Source of the DNA: Burkholderiaceae bacterium | GTDB lineage: Bacteria; Pseudomonadota; Gammaproteobacteria; Burkholderiales; Burkholderiaceae_E | Direction: 5' to 3' | DNA length: 64,000 nucleotides | NCBI GenBank assembly: GCA_024637155.1 | Contig: JAGXFR010000019.1 | Location: 1-64,000, forward strand | In this document: positions 1 through 7,787 of the stretch, one piece after another | Layout of the letters: every line of letters begins with the position of its first letter | How positions within the stretch are numbered: position 1 is the stretch's first letter | Program-made: the position numbers and the translations under genes | The notes under the pieces: generated by a model | What the model saw: only the letters and a program-made list of their open reading frames with translations | Told to the model about the DNA's origin: nothing | Databases searched by the model: none

Positions 1-95
1 AATGTCGAGGTATCGTACGCAAGCTTACAGAAGCGCGCCACATGACAAGGGGCTGACCCCTTGCGGGAGTCAACCCCTCGATTTTCCCGCTCGTG
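1..95. other. Chromosomal flank left of the integrated element
   Basis: This stretch lies outside the left att repeat, so it should be the DNA that originally followed the tRNA-Pro gene. It contains no credible gene. A small perfect hairpin (AAGGGG-CTGA-CCCCTT, 47-62) may be a remnant of the original transcription terminator of the tRNA, but it has no T-run, so that is only a guess. Confidence 0.5.
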
Positions 96-141
96 TTGGT
101 CGGGACGGAGTGATTCGAACACTCGACCCCTTGCACCCCAT
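96..141. repeat. Left attachment site (46-bp partial tRNA-Pro copy)
   Basis: This is an exact direct repeat of 16618-16663. It contains the T-arm, variable region, 3' anticodon stem and part of the anticodon loop of tRNA-Pro, including the encoded CCA. After position 141 it diverges (TTTCCG instead of TGCAAG), so this copy is only a gene fragment. It marks the left boundary created by site-specific integration. Confidence 0.95.
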
Positions 142-331
142 TTCCGCACTCTGGGATTCCTCGCACCCCCGCTAACTTCCCTCATCGCACTTGCTTCGCC
201 CTAACCATTTGTTTTTCCGGGATAATCAGTCGTTAGCGGGAGTTATCGTGGGTTAGGGGTCGCGAGTCGATTGAGCTTCTCTCCGCACCCCCGGCCGCAC
301 CCCCGAGGACCTGCAGCCAGGAGCGACGACG
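142..331. promoter_or_regulatory. Integrase leader with candidate arm-type sites and inverted repeats
   Basis: There is no gene here. The motif GCACCCCC occurs three times (163-170, 285-292, 297-304); GCACCCCA occurs in the att core itself, and GCACCCCT occurs twice near the right end. Two interleaved inverted repeats are also present: CCCGCTAAC (168-176) with GTTAGCGGG (232-240), and CCCTAACC (199-206) with GGTTAGGG (251-258). Such repeats next to int are typical of integrase arm-binding, excisionase-binding or autoregulatory sites. The function is inferred; the repeats are read directly. Confidence 0.5.
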
Positions 332-1681
332 ATGGCGAAGCACACCCTGACCGAGCGCAAAGTGCGCACTGCCCGATGCCCCGCTGGGGCCACGGAGACG
401 ACGATATACGATGGCGACGGATTGTGCCTCCGCGTTCGGGCGACGGCCGACGCGAAGAGCCCGCAACGCGCATGGCAATTTTGGTACACACGGAACGGCC
501 GCCGCCAGCGGATCGGGCTCGGTGCATACCCCGAGATCGGACTGAAGGACGCGCGAGATAGGGCTGATCGTTATCGCGAGTTGTTGCGCGCCGGGATCAC
601 GCCCACCAAAGCTATCCCAACGTTAACGCCGAACGATGTACCGCTAATTCCCCGCACGGTCGACGATCTCATGAATCGATGGCGCGCGAACTATCTCGCG
701 CACAACCACAAGGACGGAGGCGCCGCGTCAGAGGCGGCCTATCGGCGACATATCGGGCCCGCGATCGGTGCGACCCGACTCGTCGACGTCCGCAAACTGC
801 ATGTCCTGCATATCGTGAATGCCCTCACCGCCGCGGGAAAGGGGCGCACCGCCGCAGGGACGCTAGCGATGCTGCGTCAGATGTTCAACTGGGCCATACG
901 ACAGGATTTCGTAGCCGCCGATCCGACCGCCGCGCTGAAGAAGTCAGAGTACGCGGGAAAGACCGTCTCCCGAGACCGCGTGCTGAGCGGAGACGAGTTG
1001 CGCGAACTTGCGACGCGCCTGCAGGCGTCACGTCGTGCCGGGCCGAAAGGTCGAGAGCGCGTGTTTCCGGTGTTGCCTTTGGCTACGCAAGCGTCCGTCT
1101 GGGTCATGCTCGCGACGCTCGCGCGAGTCGGCGAATTGTCGCGGGCGCGTTGGGACAATATCGATCTAGATGCACGAACGTGGATTATTCCGGCGACGAA
1201 TTCGAAGAACGAGAAGCCGCATCTGGTGCACCTGAGCCCGTTTGCGATCCGACACTTGCGCCACCTACAGCAATACGCTGGCGCGGACGCCGAATGGGTC
1301 TTGCCGAACGCTCGCGGCTCCGGTCATCTCGATGTGCAGGCGATTACCAAGCAACTCCGTGATCGGCAACAACCCGCAACTACTGCTCAGCGCAAGGGGC
1401 GATCTGTCGAACGCTCCGCCCTCCATCTTCCCGGCGGCGACTTCACGGCGCATGACCTGCGGCGGACCGGGGCGACAATTATGCAATCCTTGGGCGTCGC
1501 CTCCGAGGTAATCGAGCGTTGCCTGAATCACGTTGAACGCGACGCGCTCGTACGAACGTACCAACGAGCCGAGTTGCTGCCGGAACGAGCCGAGGCGTTC
1601 GCAAAGCTCGGCGCGCAGCTCGACCGACTTGCGCCCGCCGCCGCGACCGCGCATCTCGCTATCAGAGGGACGAGGCCATGA
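332..1681 (+). CDS. Tyrosine recombinase/integrase, P4-type
   Basis: This 449-aa site-specific recombinase should integrate and excise the element at tRNA-Pro. The N-terminal ~90 residues match the DUF4102-type arm-binding domain of P4 integrases, with a GDGLCLRV stretch and a later LGAYPEIGLKDAR motif. A SAM-like core-binding domain follows. The catalytic domain shows Arg near residue 264 (LARVGELSRARW), Lys in NSKNEKPH, HDLRR near 374-378, His near 400 and the nucleophile Tyr near 410 (VRTYQ). The length is normal and all catalytic residues are present, so it is probably active. AGGAG precedes the ATG at a good distance. It lies beside the partial tRNA copy, and its stop overlaps the next start (ATGA). 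Confidence 0.95.
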   Translation: MAKHTLTERKVRTARCPAGATETTIYDGDGLCLRVRATADAKSPQRAWQFWYTRNGRRQRIGLGAYPEIGLKDARDRADRYRELLRAGITPTKAIPTLTPNDVPLIPRTVDDLMNRWRANYLAHNHKDGGAASEAAYRRHIGPAIGATRLVDVRKLHVLHIVNALTAAGKGRTAAGTLAMLRQMFNWAIRQDFVAADPTAALKKSEYAGKTVSRDRVLSGDELRELATRLQASRRAGPKGRERVFPVLPLATQASVWVMLATLARVGELSRARWDNIDLDARTWIIPATNSKNEKPHLVHLSPFAIRHLRHLQQYAGADAEWVLPNARGSGHLDVQAITKQLRDRQQPATTAQRKGRSVERSALHLPGGDFTAHDLRRTGATIMQSLGVASEVIERCLNHVERDALVRTYQRAELLPERAEAFAKLGAQLDRLAPAAATAHLAIRGTRP

Positions 1682-2436
1682 GTTGGATCGAACACGCCTT
1701 GGATATAGTCGAGAAGAGTATTGACGGGTGGTTGAGTTACGAGACGATCGATGAAGACTTCTGGTGCCTGCTGTGGGAAGAGTTGGAAGCTCTGCCGCGT
1801 AGTTCGGACGAGGCCGAACCGATCAACAGTGCGGACCGTGACACGCTGTTGGAACGAGCCCGCTCCAAAAAATTGGAGGCGCCTGAACGAGCCCAGCTGG
1901 ACCTAATGACCATCCACGCATTGCTGACCGAGAACTGGCGCCAGCACGCCGCCGAGATCGACAAAGCAATATCTCTCCTCAAACGGGCACGCAGCTTCGA
2001 ATGGCGGCCCGCGAACCGCGACGAATTGATTAGATCGTTAGTGCTGATCAACTTAGGGATTAATTCACTAGATCGGCAAGAGTTGTTGGCAGTCCGCAAG
2101 AAGCGTGACAAGGTTCGCGCGGGGCGAGCACGCCGCGACGAGCCAAGATCAAAGGCACAACCGGATAGGGACAAGGTTCTTGATCGCTACGATGCCATGG
2201 ACGACCCCAAGCGCGACCGTGCCGGAAAGTTGTCGCAGGGGAACAAGGCTCACGCCGACAGGATTCGGCTCTGGCTGCGCAAGCGCAATGACATGCTGGA
2301 TCAGTTCGACGAGAGCGTAGCGACCGGAAAGAGCGAGGAAACCGCAGCAGAGGAGTTGGCGAAGTCCGGAGGATGGTCGGCCGAATGTATCCTGCGATGG
2401 GCCAGTCAGCGTCGCAACGGCAACGCGACGTCGTGA
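1678..2436 (+). CDS. Hypothetical protein, translationally coupled to the integrase
   Basis: This 252-aa protein is not recognised. Its ATG overlaps the integrase stop as ATGA (1678-1681), so both are probably made from one message. It is rich in charged residues, has no signal peptide or membrane segment, and reads as largely alpha-helical. A highly basic, Arg/Lys/Asp-rich linker lies at about residues 138-180. The C-terminal ~60 residues (RLWLRKRNDMLDQF to WASQRR) could hold a helix-turn-helix-like DNA-binding unit. Given its place, a role in excision, regulation or replication of the element is possible but unproven. Confidence 0.65.
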   Translation: MSWIEHALDIVEKSIDGWLSYETIDEDFWCLLWEELEALPRSSDEAEPINSADRDTLLERARSKKLEAPERAQLDLMTIHALLTENWRQHAAEIDKAISLLKRARSFEWRPANRDELIRSLVLINLGINSLDRQELLAVRKKRDKVRAGRARRDEPRSKAQPDRDKVLDRYDAMDDPKRDRAGKLSQGNKAHADRIRLWLRKRNDMLDQFDESVATGKSEETAAEELAKSGGWSAECILRWASQRRNGNATS

Positions 2437-2683
2437 ACTAATCAGCCGCTTCGAGAGGAAGATCCGGGCGACGTCGGCACGCGTTTGGGGAAAGGAGGAA
2501 TCAGGCGCCCAAGCATCACCGTAGTAATCCAGACTGGTGGGTGCGCGAGCATAGTCCATCAGTGCGATAGCGGTCGAAGGCTTGATCCGGCAAGATGGCG
2601 CTATGAGCCATTGGGAAACTTCTGACGATTGCGCGCACAGGTTGTTGCAACAGGCGACGCAGTCGACAACTGGAGGGGAAACG

Positions 2684-2875
2684 ATGACGCGCGAGCTCAA
2701 AATGGAAAAGGTCGACTGTTCCTATCCGGAGGGTCACGAAAAGTTCGTTCATCGGTCCAAAATCCCCGGCGGGTGGATCGTGATTAAGGACGACATGAGG
2801 GGGTTCGGTGGCTTCTTCGTTCCCGATCCAAACCACGAGTGGGACGGCAACTCGCTGCCGGGATCGCTTTACTGA
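2684..2875 (+). CDS. Small hypothetical protein (63 aa)
   Basis: I chose the ATG at 2684 because GGAGGGG sits 5 nt upstream; a longer reading from 2582 has no such site. The product (MTRELKMEKVDCSYPEG...) is soluble, with a Gly/Asp/Trp-rich C-terminus (DDMRGFGGFFVPDPNHEW) and no recognisable domain. It is the last plus-strand gene before the convergent structural-gene operon. Accessory small proteins in this position are common in satellites, but no function can be assigned. Confidence 0.5.
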   Translation: MTRELKMEKVDCSYPEGHEKFVHRSKIPGGWIVIKDDMRGFGGFFVPDPNHEWDGNSLPGSLY

Positions 2876-2912
2876 TTAATGTTGCGAGTAACGTCGAACG
2901 CAATGAGCCCGA

Positions 2913-3365
2913 TCAGCCCGTCCCGATAAGGTCGCTGCGCAATCGAAGTGCGCGAAAGTAAGCCATCTGGCGCTTGTGCAGTCCATGAACGATTGGTCCA
3001 CGCGGGTTCCGGATCGATCGACCGAGATGGTTCGAGATCAGCGGTCCTTCGGCGTCAAGCAATGCGGCTTCGCGTTCGATGTCAGCCAACGTACGAGCCA
3101 ATTGCGCCGCGACCGGCAACTCGAACGGTTTCCACGACTCGTACGGCCGTACCCGGATAATCGCATCCCAAAACGCTAGGTCGCCGGGCCGGAGCCGCAG
3201 GTGAGACGGCACGTTCGGAGGCCCTTTTGCGGCGGTCCGAAAGGCTTCTACGGCGGCTTCGACGGAGGTAGCTGGTAGGCGTTTCACGGCTGTAATTCCG
3301 GGTAGGCGTTGAGCCGAAGATGTACAGCCGGTCTTAGCCCCCATGGTCCGTACGGCTGAGACCAC
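2913..3365 (-). CDS. Phage terminase small subunit-like protein
   Basis: This protein of up to 150 aa resembles prophage small terminase subunits. The segment LRLRPGDLAFWDAIIRVR, then VAAQLARTLADIEREAALLD, then a basic HKRQMAYFRALRL tail follows the layout of that family, in which an N-terminal helical DNA-binding part is followed by an oligomerisation region. Small terminases recognise the pac/cos site; satellites encode their own to redirect packaging of helper-phage capsids to satellite DNA. It is last in the minus-strand structural operon. The start is uncertain: GTG at 3365, or ATG at 3344. No large terminase is present in the element. Confidence 0.7.
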   Translation of the reverse strand: MVSAVRTMGAKTGCTSSAQRLPGITAVKRLPATSVEAAVEAFRTAAKGPPNVPSHLRLRPGDLAFWDAIIRVRPYESWKPFELPVAAQLARTLADIEREAALLDAEGPLISNHLGRSIRNPRGPIVHGLHKRQMAYFRALRLRSDLIGTG

Positions 3366-3387
3366 CCCCCGGGGCTTGTTCTGGCGC

Positions 3388-3615
3388 TCAGTGGACCGCT
3401 ACCCCTAGAGCGCCGTCTAATGCCGCGAGAGCCCAGAATGCGGCCTCCGCGACCTCGGGTGTTTCGTGGCCACAAATGAACCCGAGACATTGACCGTCGT
3501 CGAAGTCGATCGTCGCGAAGCCAGGATCGATCGCCGCATCGATCGAGATAACGCGTAAGTCATCGAGACTCAATATAAGCCGTAACCCGGCGAGACCGAG
3601 TTCGATCTCGGTCAT
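3388..3615 (-). CDS. Hypothetical small protein (75 aa) downstream of capsid
   Basis: This 75-aa acidic protein (MTEIELGLAGLRLILSLDD...) is not recognised. It overlaps the preceding gene by ATGA (3612-3615), so it is translationally coupled within the capsid/terminase operon. No membrane segment or known motif is seen. The position between capsid and small terminase suggests a role in head assembly or packaging, by context only. Confidence 0.6.
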   Translation of the reverse strand: MTEIELGLAGLRLILSLDDLRVISIDAAIDPGFATIDFDDGQCLGFICGHETPEVAEAAFWALAALDGALGVAVH

Positions 3616-3857
3616 GGGACTTTCCGCAATTCGCGGAGTTCGCGTTCGAGGATTTCGACCCTCGCAGCGAGCGCCACATTCTCGGCGCGGAGTGCATCGA
3701 CGTGTTTGCCGACGAAGGTCCTTATCGCTGCAATTATGTTGTCTCCAACTCGCTTGACGTCAAACTTTGCGCCGACACTGGACTCAAGGACCAACCTCTC
3801 CATCCTGCCGTCACCGTATGTGACAGTCCCTCTTGCCTCATTGGAATTGCTGCTCAT
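3612..3857 (-). CDS. Hypothetical small coiled-coil protein (81 aa)
   Basis: The C-terminal ~35 residues show a heptad-like pattern (ALRAENVALAARVEILEREL), indicating a coiled coil. The N-terminal half is polar, with VTYGDGRMERLVLESS. It lies 24 nt downstream of the capsid gene and overlaps the following 75-aa gene. A structural or scaffold-like accessory is conceivable; the sequence does not prove it. Confidence 0.6.
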   Translation of the reverse strand: MSSNSNEARGTVTYGDGRMERLVLESSVGAKFDVKRVGDNIIAAIRTFVGKHVDALRAENVALAARVEILERELRELRKVP

Positions 3858-3881
3858 CGTGAAGTCCTCGCTGCGGTGGTT

Positions 3882-4946
3882 TCAGTAGCCGACGCCGGTC
3901 AAGACGGCCGCCGTCCCGGTCCGTCGACGCCGCCAGTTGACCGTCCGCTCGGCTCGAAGTGCCACCATGTTCAGTTGCCAAAGACTGACGAGTTGCTGTG
4001 CGCCTGCATAAGGCGCATCGCTCATCTGCGCCGCCGCGTGCCGCGCAACGTCGAAGGTCGCGTCGCCTTCGTCGGCCAGCGCTATGCCGTCCGCGTCCAG
4101 TAGCACGATGCATGTAGCGGCGGGGGAGCCGACCAGCGGAACGTTCCCACTGGTGACAACCGGAAGGCCGAAAAGCGTGCCGCCTCGCGCAGTGACCGTG
4201 GGGAACGCGAGCCCACCGCCAGTACCACGAAGACGAGCGAGATATGCTGCGGTAGTGGGCCGCATAATCCACGCTGCCGCGCTGAGGTCGGATCCCATGT
4301 CGCTGAGGCTGCCGATCAAGCCGCCGAGATCGCCGTCTATTGCACCCAGCGTCGCACCAGTACTCGCGAACGACGGCGCACCGTAGGTGACGGACGCCGG
4401 CTTGTCAACGGTTCCCGCGTTGGCTGGATCGATGAATGCCAAGTCGACCGCCTCCGCACATGCCCGACCCAAATCTGCGAGCAGGGTCTCTTCGGCCGAC
4501 GGTGTCGAGAGCCGTAGCAGCTCCTGCGTCGCGATGGAGATCGCTACGACCTTCGCTGGACCAAGCGACGTTGCTTGCTCGGCCAAGATTGCGGCAGTGA
4601 GCGGTTTAGGGGCACCTTCCCCGACCCAACTCGCCGAACCACCGGCGGTCATGCCGACCATCCGCGTGTTGAACGGGACGTGCAGTACACCAGGAACACG
4701 CCAGACAAGGGTCAGGGGTCTAAGGTACTCGGCAAAATCGATCGCAACCGGTCGAATTAGCGCCGCGGCGCTGCTAGCATCGAGGCCATCGACAGCAGCT
4801 TTGAGCGCACGTATCACACTCGGCGTACTGCGCCAGTCCTGGCCTTCGGCATAGGCCATTGCGGCGGTTGGATCGCCTTCGGCATTCGCCAGTGAGCGAA
4901 GGTAGCGCGCCGCCGCCAGTCCCTTCCGCGTGATGTTTGTACTCAT
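3882..4946 (-). CDS. Phage major capsid protein, HK97 family
   Basis: This 354-aa protein has the sequence character of HK97-fold capsids. A helical N-terminal portion is followed by a conserved VPFNTRMVGMTAGGSASWV/GEGAPKP stretch (the usual GSASWVGEG-type motif). An AxxIaiSTQELLRLS-like E-loop/spine region comes next, and near the C-terminus ARGGTLFGLPVVTSGNVP, as in the A-domain of these proteins. I chose the ATG at 4946 because it overlaps the upstream stop (ATGA) and has AGGAA just upstream; a longer version adds nine residues. A capsid protein without portal, protease or tail genes suggests the element modifies or replaces the head of a helper phage. Confidence 0.88.
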   Translation of the reverse strand: MSTNITRKGLAAARYLRSLANAEGDPTAAMAYAEGQDWRSTPSVIRALKAAVDGLDASSAAALIRPVAIDFAEYLRPLTLVWRVPGVLHVPFNTRMVGMTAGGSASWVGEGAPKPLTAAILAEQATSLGPAKVVAISIATQELLRLSTPSAEETLLADLGRACAEAVDLAFIDPANAGTVDKPASVTYGAPSFASTGATLGAIDGDLGGLIGSLSDMGSDLSAAAWIMRPTTAAYLARLRGTGGGLAFPTVTARGGTLFGLPVVTSGNVPLVGSPAATCIVLLDADGIALADEGDATFDVARHAAAQMSDAPYAGAQQLVSLWQLNMVALRAERTVNWRRRRTGTAAVLTGVGY

Positions 4947-5263
4947 CGAGATTCCTCGTTTTGCTGTGGACAAGTCGAGTTTCCGCCATCTTCGAATCTC
5001 TCGCCTTCATCGCGATGACAAGCCCAAATCGTCGCTGGGGTCCGATGCGAACCACGGCGAGCGTTGACTTTCAGGTAGTCGTGTTCTAACCCGCCACCGT
5101 TCGCTAGCCACGCATTTATCGCGCCGCCGACGAACAGCCGCGCCGGTAGAGGCGGCGTCCGACCGGCGAGCAGATCTCGCGCTACCTCTCCGAGTAGCCG
5201 CACGCGATCTTCGCGGGTGAATCCGTCGGGGAGCCGCGATCTGCCGAACGGGTCGTGAATCAT
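4943..5263 (-). CDS. Hypothetical protein upstream of capsid (106 aa)
   Basis: This soluble 106-aa protein (MIHDPFGRSRLPDGFTREDRVRLLGEVARDLL...) has a helical N-terminal half and a polar, Cys-containing tail. No family is recognised. Its stop overlaps the capsid start (ATGA), and it is the first gene after the candidate origin region. This pattern marks it as a real, coupled gene of the structural operon. Confidence 0.6.
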   Translation of the reverse strand: MIHDPFGRSRLPDGFTREDRVRLLGEVARDLLAGRTPPLPARLFVGGAINAWLANGGGLEHDYLKVNARRGSHRTPATIWACHRDEGERFEDGGNSTCPQQNEESR

Positions 5264-5314
5264 GGCTATCGACCCCGTCGCCGACCCAAGCCGCAGGGCT
5301 CCAACCGAGATCGC

Positions 5315-5418
5315 CGCCCGCTTCGCCCGGTTTTCCCTTTTCCGGCTACTTCGTTATTAAATTCGAATATATTTCTCTCGCGTCCAAGAAATAGGAAACC
5401 GGGCGAAGCGGGCGAAGC
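5315..5418. repeat. Inverted-repeat/iteron region with AT-rich core: candidate replication origin
   Basis: A 22-bp arm (5315-5336) is the inverse of 5394-5414, with one bulged base. The arms enclose about 57 bp whose centre is very AT-rich (TTATTAAATTCGAATATATT) in an otherwise GC-rich context. The 9-mer GGGCGAAGC occurs twice in tandem (5401-5409, 5410-5418) and once inverted (5320-5328). The region separates the helicase gene from the structural operon. Iterons beside an AT-rich unwinding region next to a replication protein fit an origin. It could instead be a terminator/promoter region, or a packaging (pac/cos) site. Confidence 0.5.
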
Positions 5419-5426
5419 GCGCGGCG

Positions 5427-6956
5427 TCACCGACCGACCTCCTTCAACTGTCCCGCGGCACCGCCCACCGCGCTCGCCGCGAGAGCAGCGAGAATGCGAT
5501 CCTCCAGGGCTTCGGGCGGCATCGACATCAGATCCTTCCGCACGAGCGCATTCCGCGCGCGCAGTTCAGGACCACCCTTTGGCTTGAATCGGAAGCCCGT
5601 CAGGGGCGGCTGTGGCCGTACCACCTCGTAGCCGCTACGCCGAGCAACATGATCGATGCGGCGTGTACCGAGGATCTTCTCCAATTCCTCTTTGTGGTCA
5701 AACGCCGGCGCTAGCAATTGCGCCGCGAAGACAATTTCGGGGCGGCCGAGGCGCTCTAAGGCATCGTCCAAAGGTCCCTCAGGAGCGTTCCAGGATTGCT
5801 GGAGGCGCTGCTTTGCGCGCGAGATCGGGGCGTGTCCATGCGGTTTGAACGCACCGATGTCCCGCGTCATGAGCCACCATCGAACCGATTGATTACCACC
5901 GCCTTCGCGGAGCCACGCGAAGTACCGTTCGAAGAAATCGGGGCGGCCCATGTCGCAGTGCCAGTTCTTCGGCGCACGCGATTCGAGGATGAACAGTCGC
6001 CGATCGTCCTCGGGCATGAACAGCACATCCCGATGGTTCGTGATCAGGAATACCCGCACCAGATTCATCACGTAGTACGGATCGTGGAACTTCCTGTCGG
6101 CGCGTAGGGTCTCGGGAGGCGTCGCCGTCAACGGCTTCAGGCCCTCGTACAGCAGCGGGTACCGATGATCTTGGTGCTGAGGGCGAACCTCATTGACGAT
6201 CAGCACCAAAGTCTCGCCGCAGTTCCCGAATCGGTCGAAAAGCACGTCTGGATCAACGACCTTGCTGTTGGCGGCGCCAACTGCCTTGATCAGCGGCAGC
6301 AAGAGAGCGTCCTTGCCGATGCCCTGCTCGCCGATCAAGGCGACGCCAAAATTCGCCTTTTCGCCGGGGCGCTGCACAACGTGGGCGCAATAGTCGAAGA
6401 ACACCATCCGGTTTTCGGCATCCGGAAACAAGTGTTCCACCAGCTCGAACCACAGCGTCGGCGGCTCGTGTCCGGCATCGAGCGGAAGCGGTTCGGGCGG
6501 ACGGTAGGTGTTGAATAGGCGCGCTCCTAGCGACGGTTCAGGGCCGGAGTCGCGCATGATCACGTCGCGAATAATCTGCGGCTTCCCGGGCCACCACGTG
6601 CTCCCCTCGACAAACTGATCGTTCTCAACGCGACAAATGTCGGCCGAAGGCGCTATCAGTCGCTCGCGCCGGTTACGTGGTCGCCCCCTGCGTCGAGATT
6701 GCCCTTCAGGCGGCTCAGGATCGCCCTCCTCCACCTCGACCCGCCACAACGTCCGCGGGATCGACGCGTCGACCGCTTTCGGTCCGTAGAGCTTGCCGAC
6801 GCGGAGATCCCAGTAGGCTTCCTGCGCCTTGTCGTAGACGTAGTCCTCGGGTCGCGCTTGGCGGCGCTGTTGGGCCAACAGTTTCGCCAGTTCCTCCATC
6901 TCGGCTTGAACTCGCGCCCGAACGGCGTCGCCGCTACTTGTTTCATTGCTCATCAT
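5427..6956 (-). CDS. DUF5906/VapE-type SF3-like helicase (satellite replication protein)
   Basis: This ~509-aa protein carries a Walker A motif (GEQGIGKD) in the context of a virulence-associated-E / D5-like superfamily 3 helicase. It also has VFFDYCAHVVQRPGEKANFG before it, an LVLIVNEVR Walker B-like strand and an RVFLITNHRDVLFMPEDDRR sensor region. An N-terminal helical part (residues 1-90) may be the primase or accessory region; no catalytic primase motif is evident. These proteins drive autonomous replication of satellites. The start is one of two adjacent ATGs (6956/6953). Upstream is AlpA; downstream is the candidate origin. Confidence 0.82.
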   Translation of the reverse strand: MMSNETSSGDAVRARVQAEMEELAKLLAQQRRQARPEDYVYDKAQEAYWDLRVGKLYGPKAVDASIPRTLWRVEVEEGDPEPPEGQSRRRGRPRNRRERLIAPSADICRVENDQFVEGSTWWPGKPQIIRDVIMRDSGPEPSLGARLFNTYRPPEPLPLDAGHEPPTLWFELVEHLFPDAENRMVFFDYCAHVVQRPGEKANFGVALIGEQGIGKDALLLPLIKAVGAANSKVVDPDVLFDRFGNCGETLVLIVNEVRPQHQDHRYPLLYEGLKPLTATPPETLRADRKFHDPYYVMNLVRVFLITNHRDVLFMPEDDRRLFILESRAPKNWHCDMGRPDFFERYFAWLREGGGNQSVRWWLMTRDIGAFKPHGHAPISRAKQRLQQSWNAPEGPLDDALERLGRPEIVFAAQLLAPAFDHKEELEKILGTRRIDHVARRSGYEVVRPQPPLTGFRFKPKGGPELRARNALVRKDLMSMPPEALEDRILAALAASAVGGAAGQLKEVGR

Positions 6957-7048
6957 TGGCCAGCCGTCTGTAATCGCGCGACTCGTGCGGATCCGCATCG
7001 AACTCGCTACCGCACCGAGGCAAGCCGCCGACCCCAGCATCACACCAG

Positions 7049-7345
7049 CTACCGGTCGCGTTCATTTCGGGCGCCCCCGGCTTGGGTTCGACGACCGCCG
7101 CGGGCGCGCGCTTCCAATACTTCCCTCCGCCGCGGTGGCACTACCCCCGCGTCACGCTCGGCGACACGCTGCGTGTTCCACTCACAAACCTCGCCCGCAA
7201 TCCATGCGGTTTGTCGCGCGTCGAGCAGGACCGGCGCCGGAAAGGTACCTGCGCGGACGCGATTGTCGATACCGCGCGGGCTGAGGCCCGTCACCTCGCA
7301 AACACGCGGCTTGCGCCACAAGATCGGAAAACTTTCATCGCTCAC
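7049..7345 (-). CDS. AlpA-family transcriptional regulator / excisionase-like
   Basis: This 98-aa protein starts with a MerR-like winged-helix of the AlpA type: WRKPRVCEVTGLSPRGIDNRVRAGTFPAPVLLDARQTAW followed by VCEWNTQRVAERD. The GTG start at 7345 is supported by AGGAG 6 nt upstream. AlpA proteins activate integrase/excision or replication genes in P4-like satellites and PICIs. It is the first gene of the minus-strand block and is followed by the helicase. The basic C-terminal tail (about 30 residues) is not part of the domain. Confidence 0.85.
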   Translation of the reverse strand: MSDESFPILWRKPRVCEVTGLSPRGIDNRVRAGTFPAPVLLDARQTAWIAGEVCEWNTQRVAERDAGVVPPRRREVLEARARGGRRTQAGGARNERDR

Positions 7346-7447
7346 TGTGAACTCCTGGGAAAGTTAGCTGACGAAGTAAGGATGCCGCGCGAAAGCGACG
7401 CGCCAGAACTGCACGACGCTTTCTTTCATCTAGGGGTCGTAAAGAAG

Positions 7448-7481
7448 AAGCCCCGAGGATCTCTCGATCCCCGGGGCTTTT
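7448..7481. terminator. Bidirectional Rho-independent terminator
   Basis: AGCCCCGAGGATC and GATCCCCGGGGCT form a 13-bp stem with one mismatch around a TCTC loop. It is followed by TTTT on the plus strand and by TTCTTCTTT on the minus strand. It ends the small minus-strand gene at 7500-7787 and insulates alpA. Confidence 0.85.
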
Positions 7482-7499
7482 GCTGAGGGCGCCAACTGT

Positions 7500-7787
7500 C
7501 TAGCTGCTTGACGTCTGCAGCGAGACCTGCCAGTCGAACGCGTCCTCCCGCGCGATGAGCAATTTGCGCAGCGTTTCAATCCAGCGCACGTCAAGGTCGA
7601 GAGTAGCGTCCACAACGCGCATGGCCTTTTCGCTTCCCTCTGACACCGCTAAACGCCAGATCCACCTCAACTCATGGGTCGACACGGTAACAAACTTGAC
7701 CACGTTGCCATCGCGTTCCGCAGCCGTGCACTCCGCCATGATGTCGTACGGGTTCCTTGTTGCCAAAGACTTACGTTTTGTTGTCAT
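7500..7787 (-). CDS. Hypothetical protein (95 aa)
   Basis: The ATG at 7787 has a near-perfect ribosome binding site (GGAGG, 5 nt spacing), which overrides a longer reading. The product begins MTTKRKSLATRNPYDIMAEC and contains VVKFVTVSTHELRWIWRLA and DLDVRWIETLRKLLI. It is soluble and mixed alpha/beta, with no recognised family. It is monocistronic, followed by a strong terminator. Its position just upstream of alpA would suit a regulator or immunity function, but nothing in the sequence proves that. Confidence 0.7.
   Translation of the reverse strand: MTTKRKSLATRNPYDIMAECTAAERDGNVVKFVTVSTHELRWIWRLAVSEGSEKAMRVVDATLDLDVRWIETLRKLLIAREDAFDWQVSLQTSSS

Noticed and set aside
4387-4854. 155-aa plus-strand frame within the capsid gene
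   Set aside because: It is antisense to the capsid reading frame; no start signal and no family.
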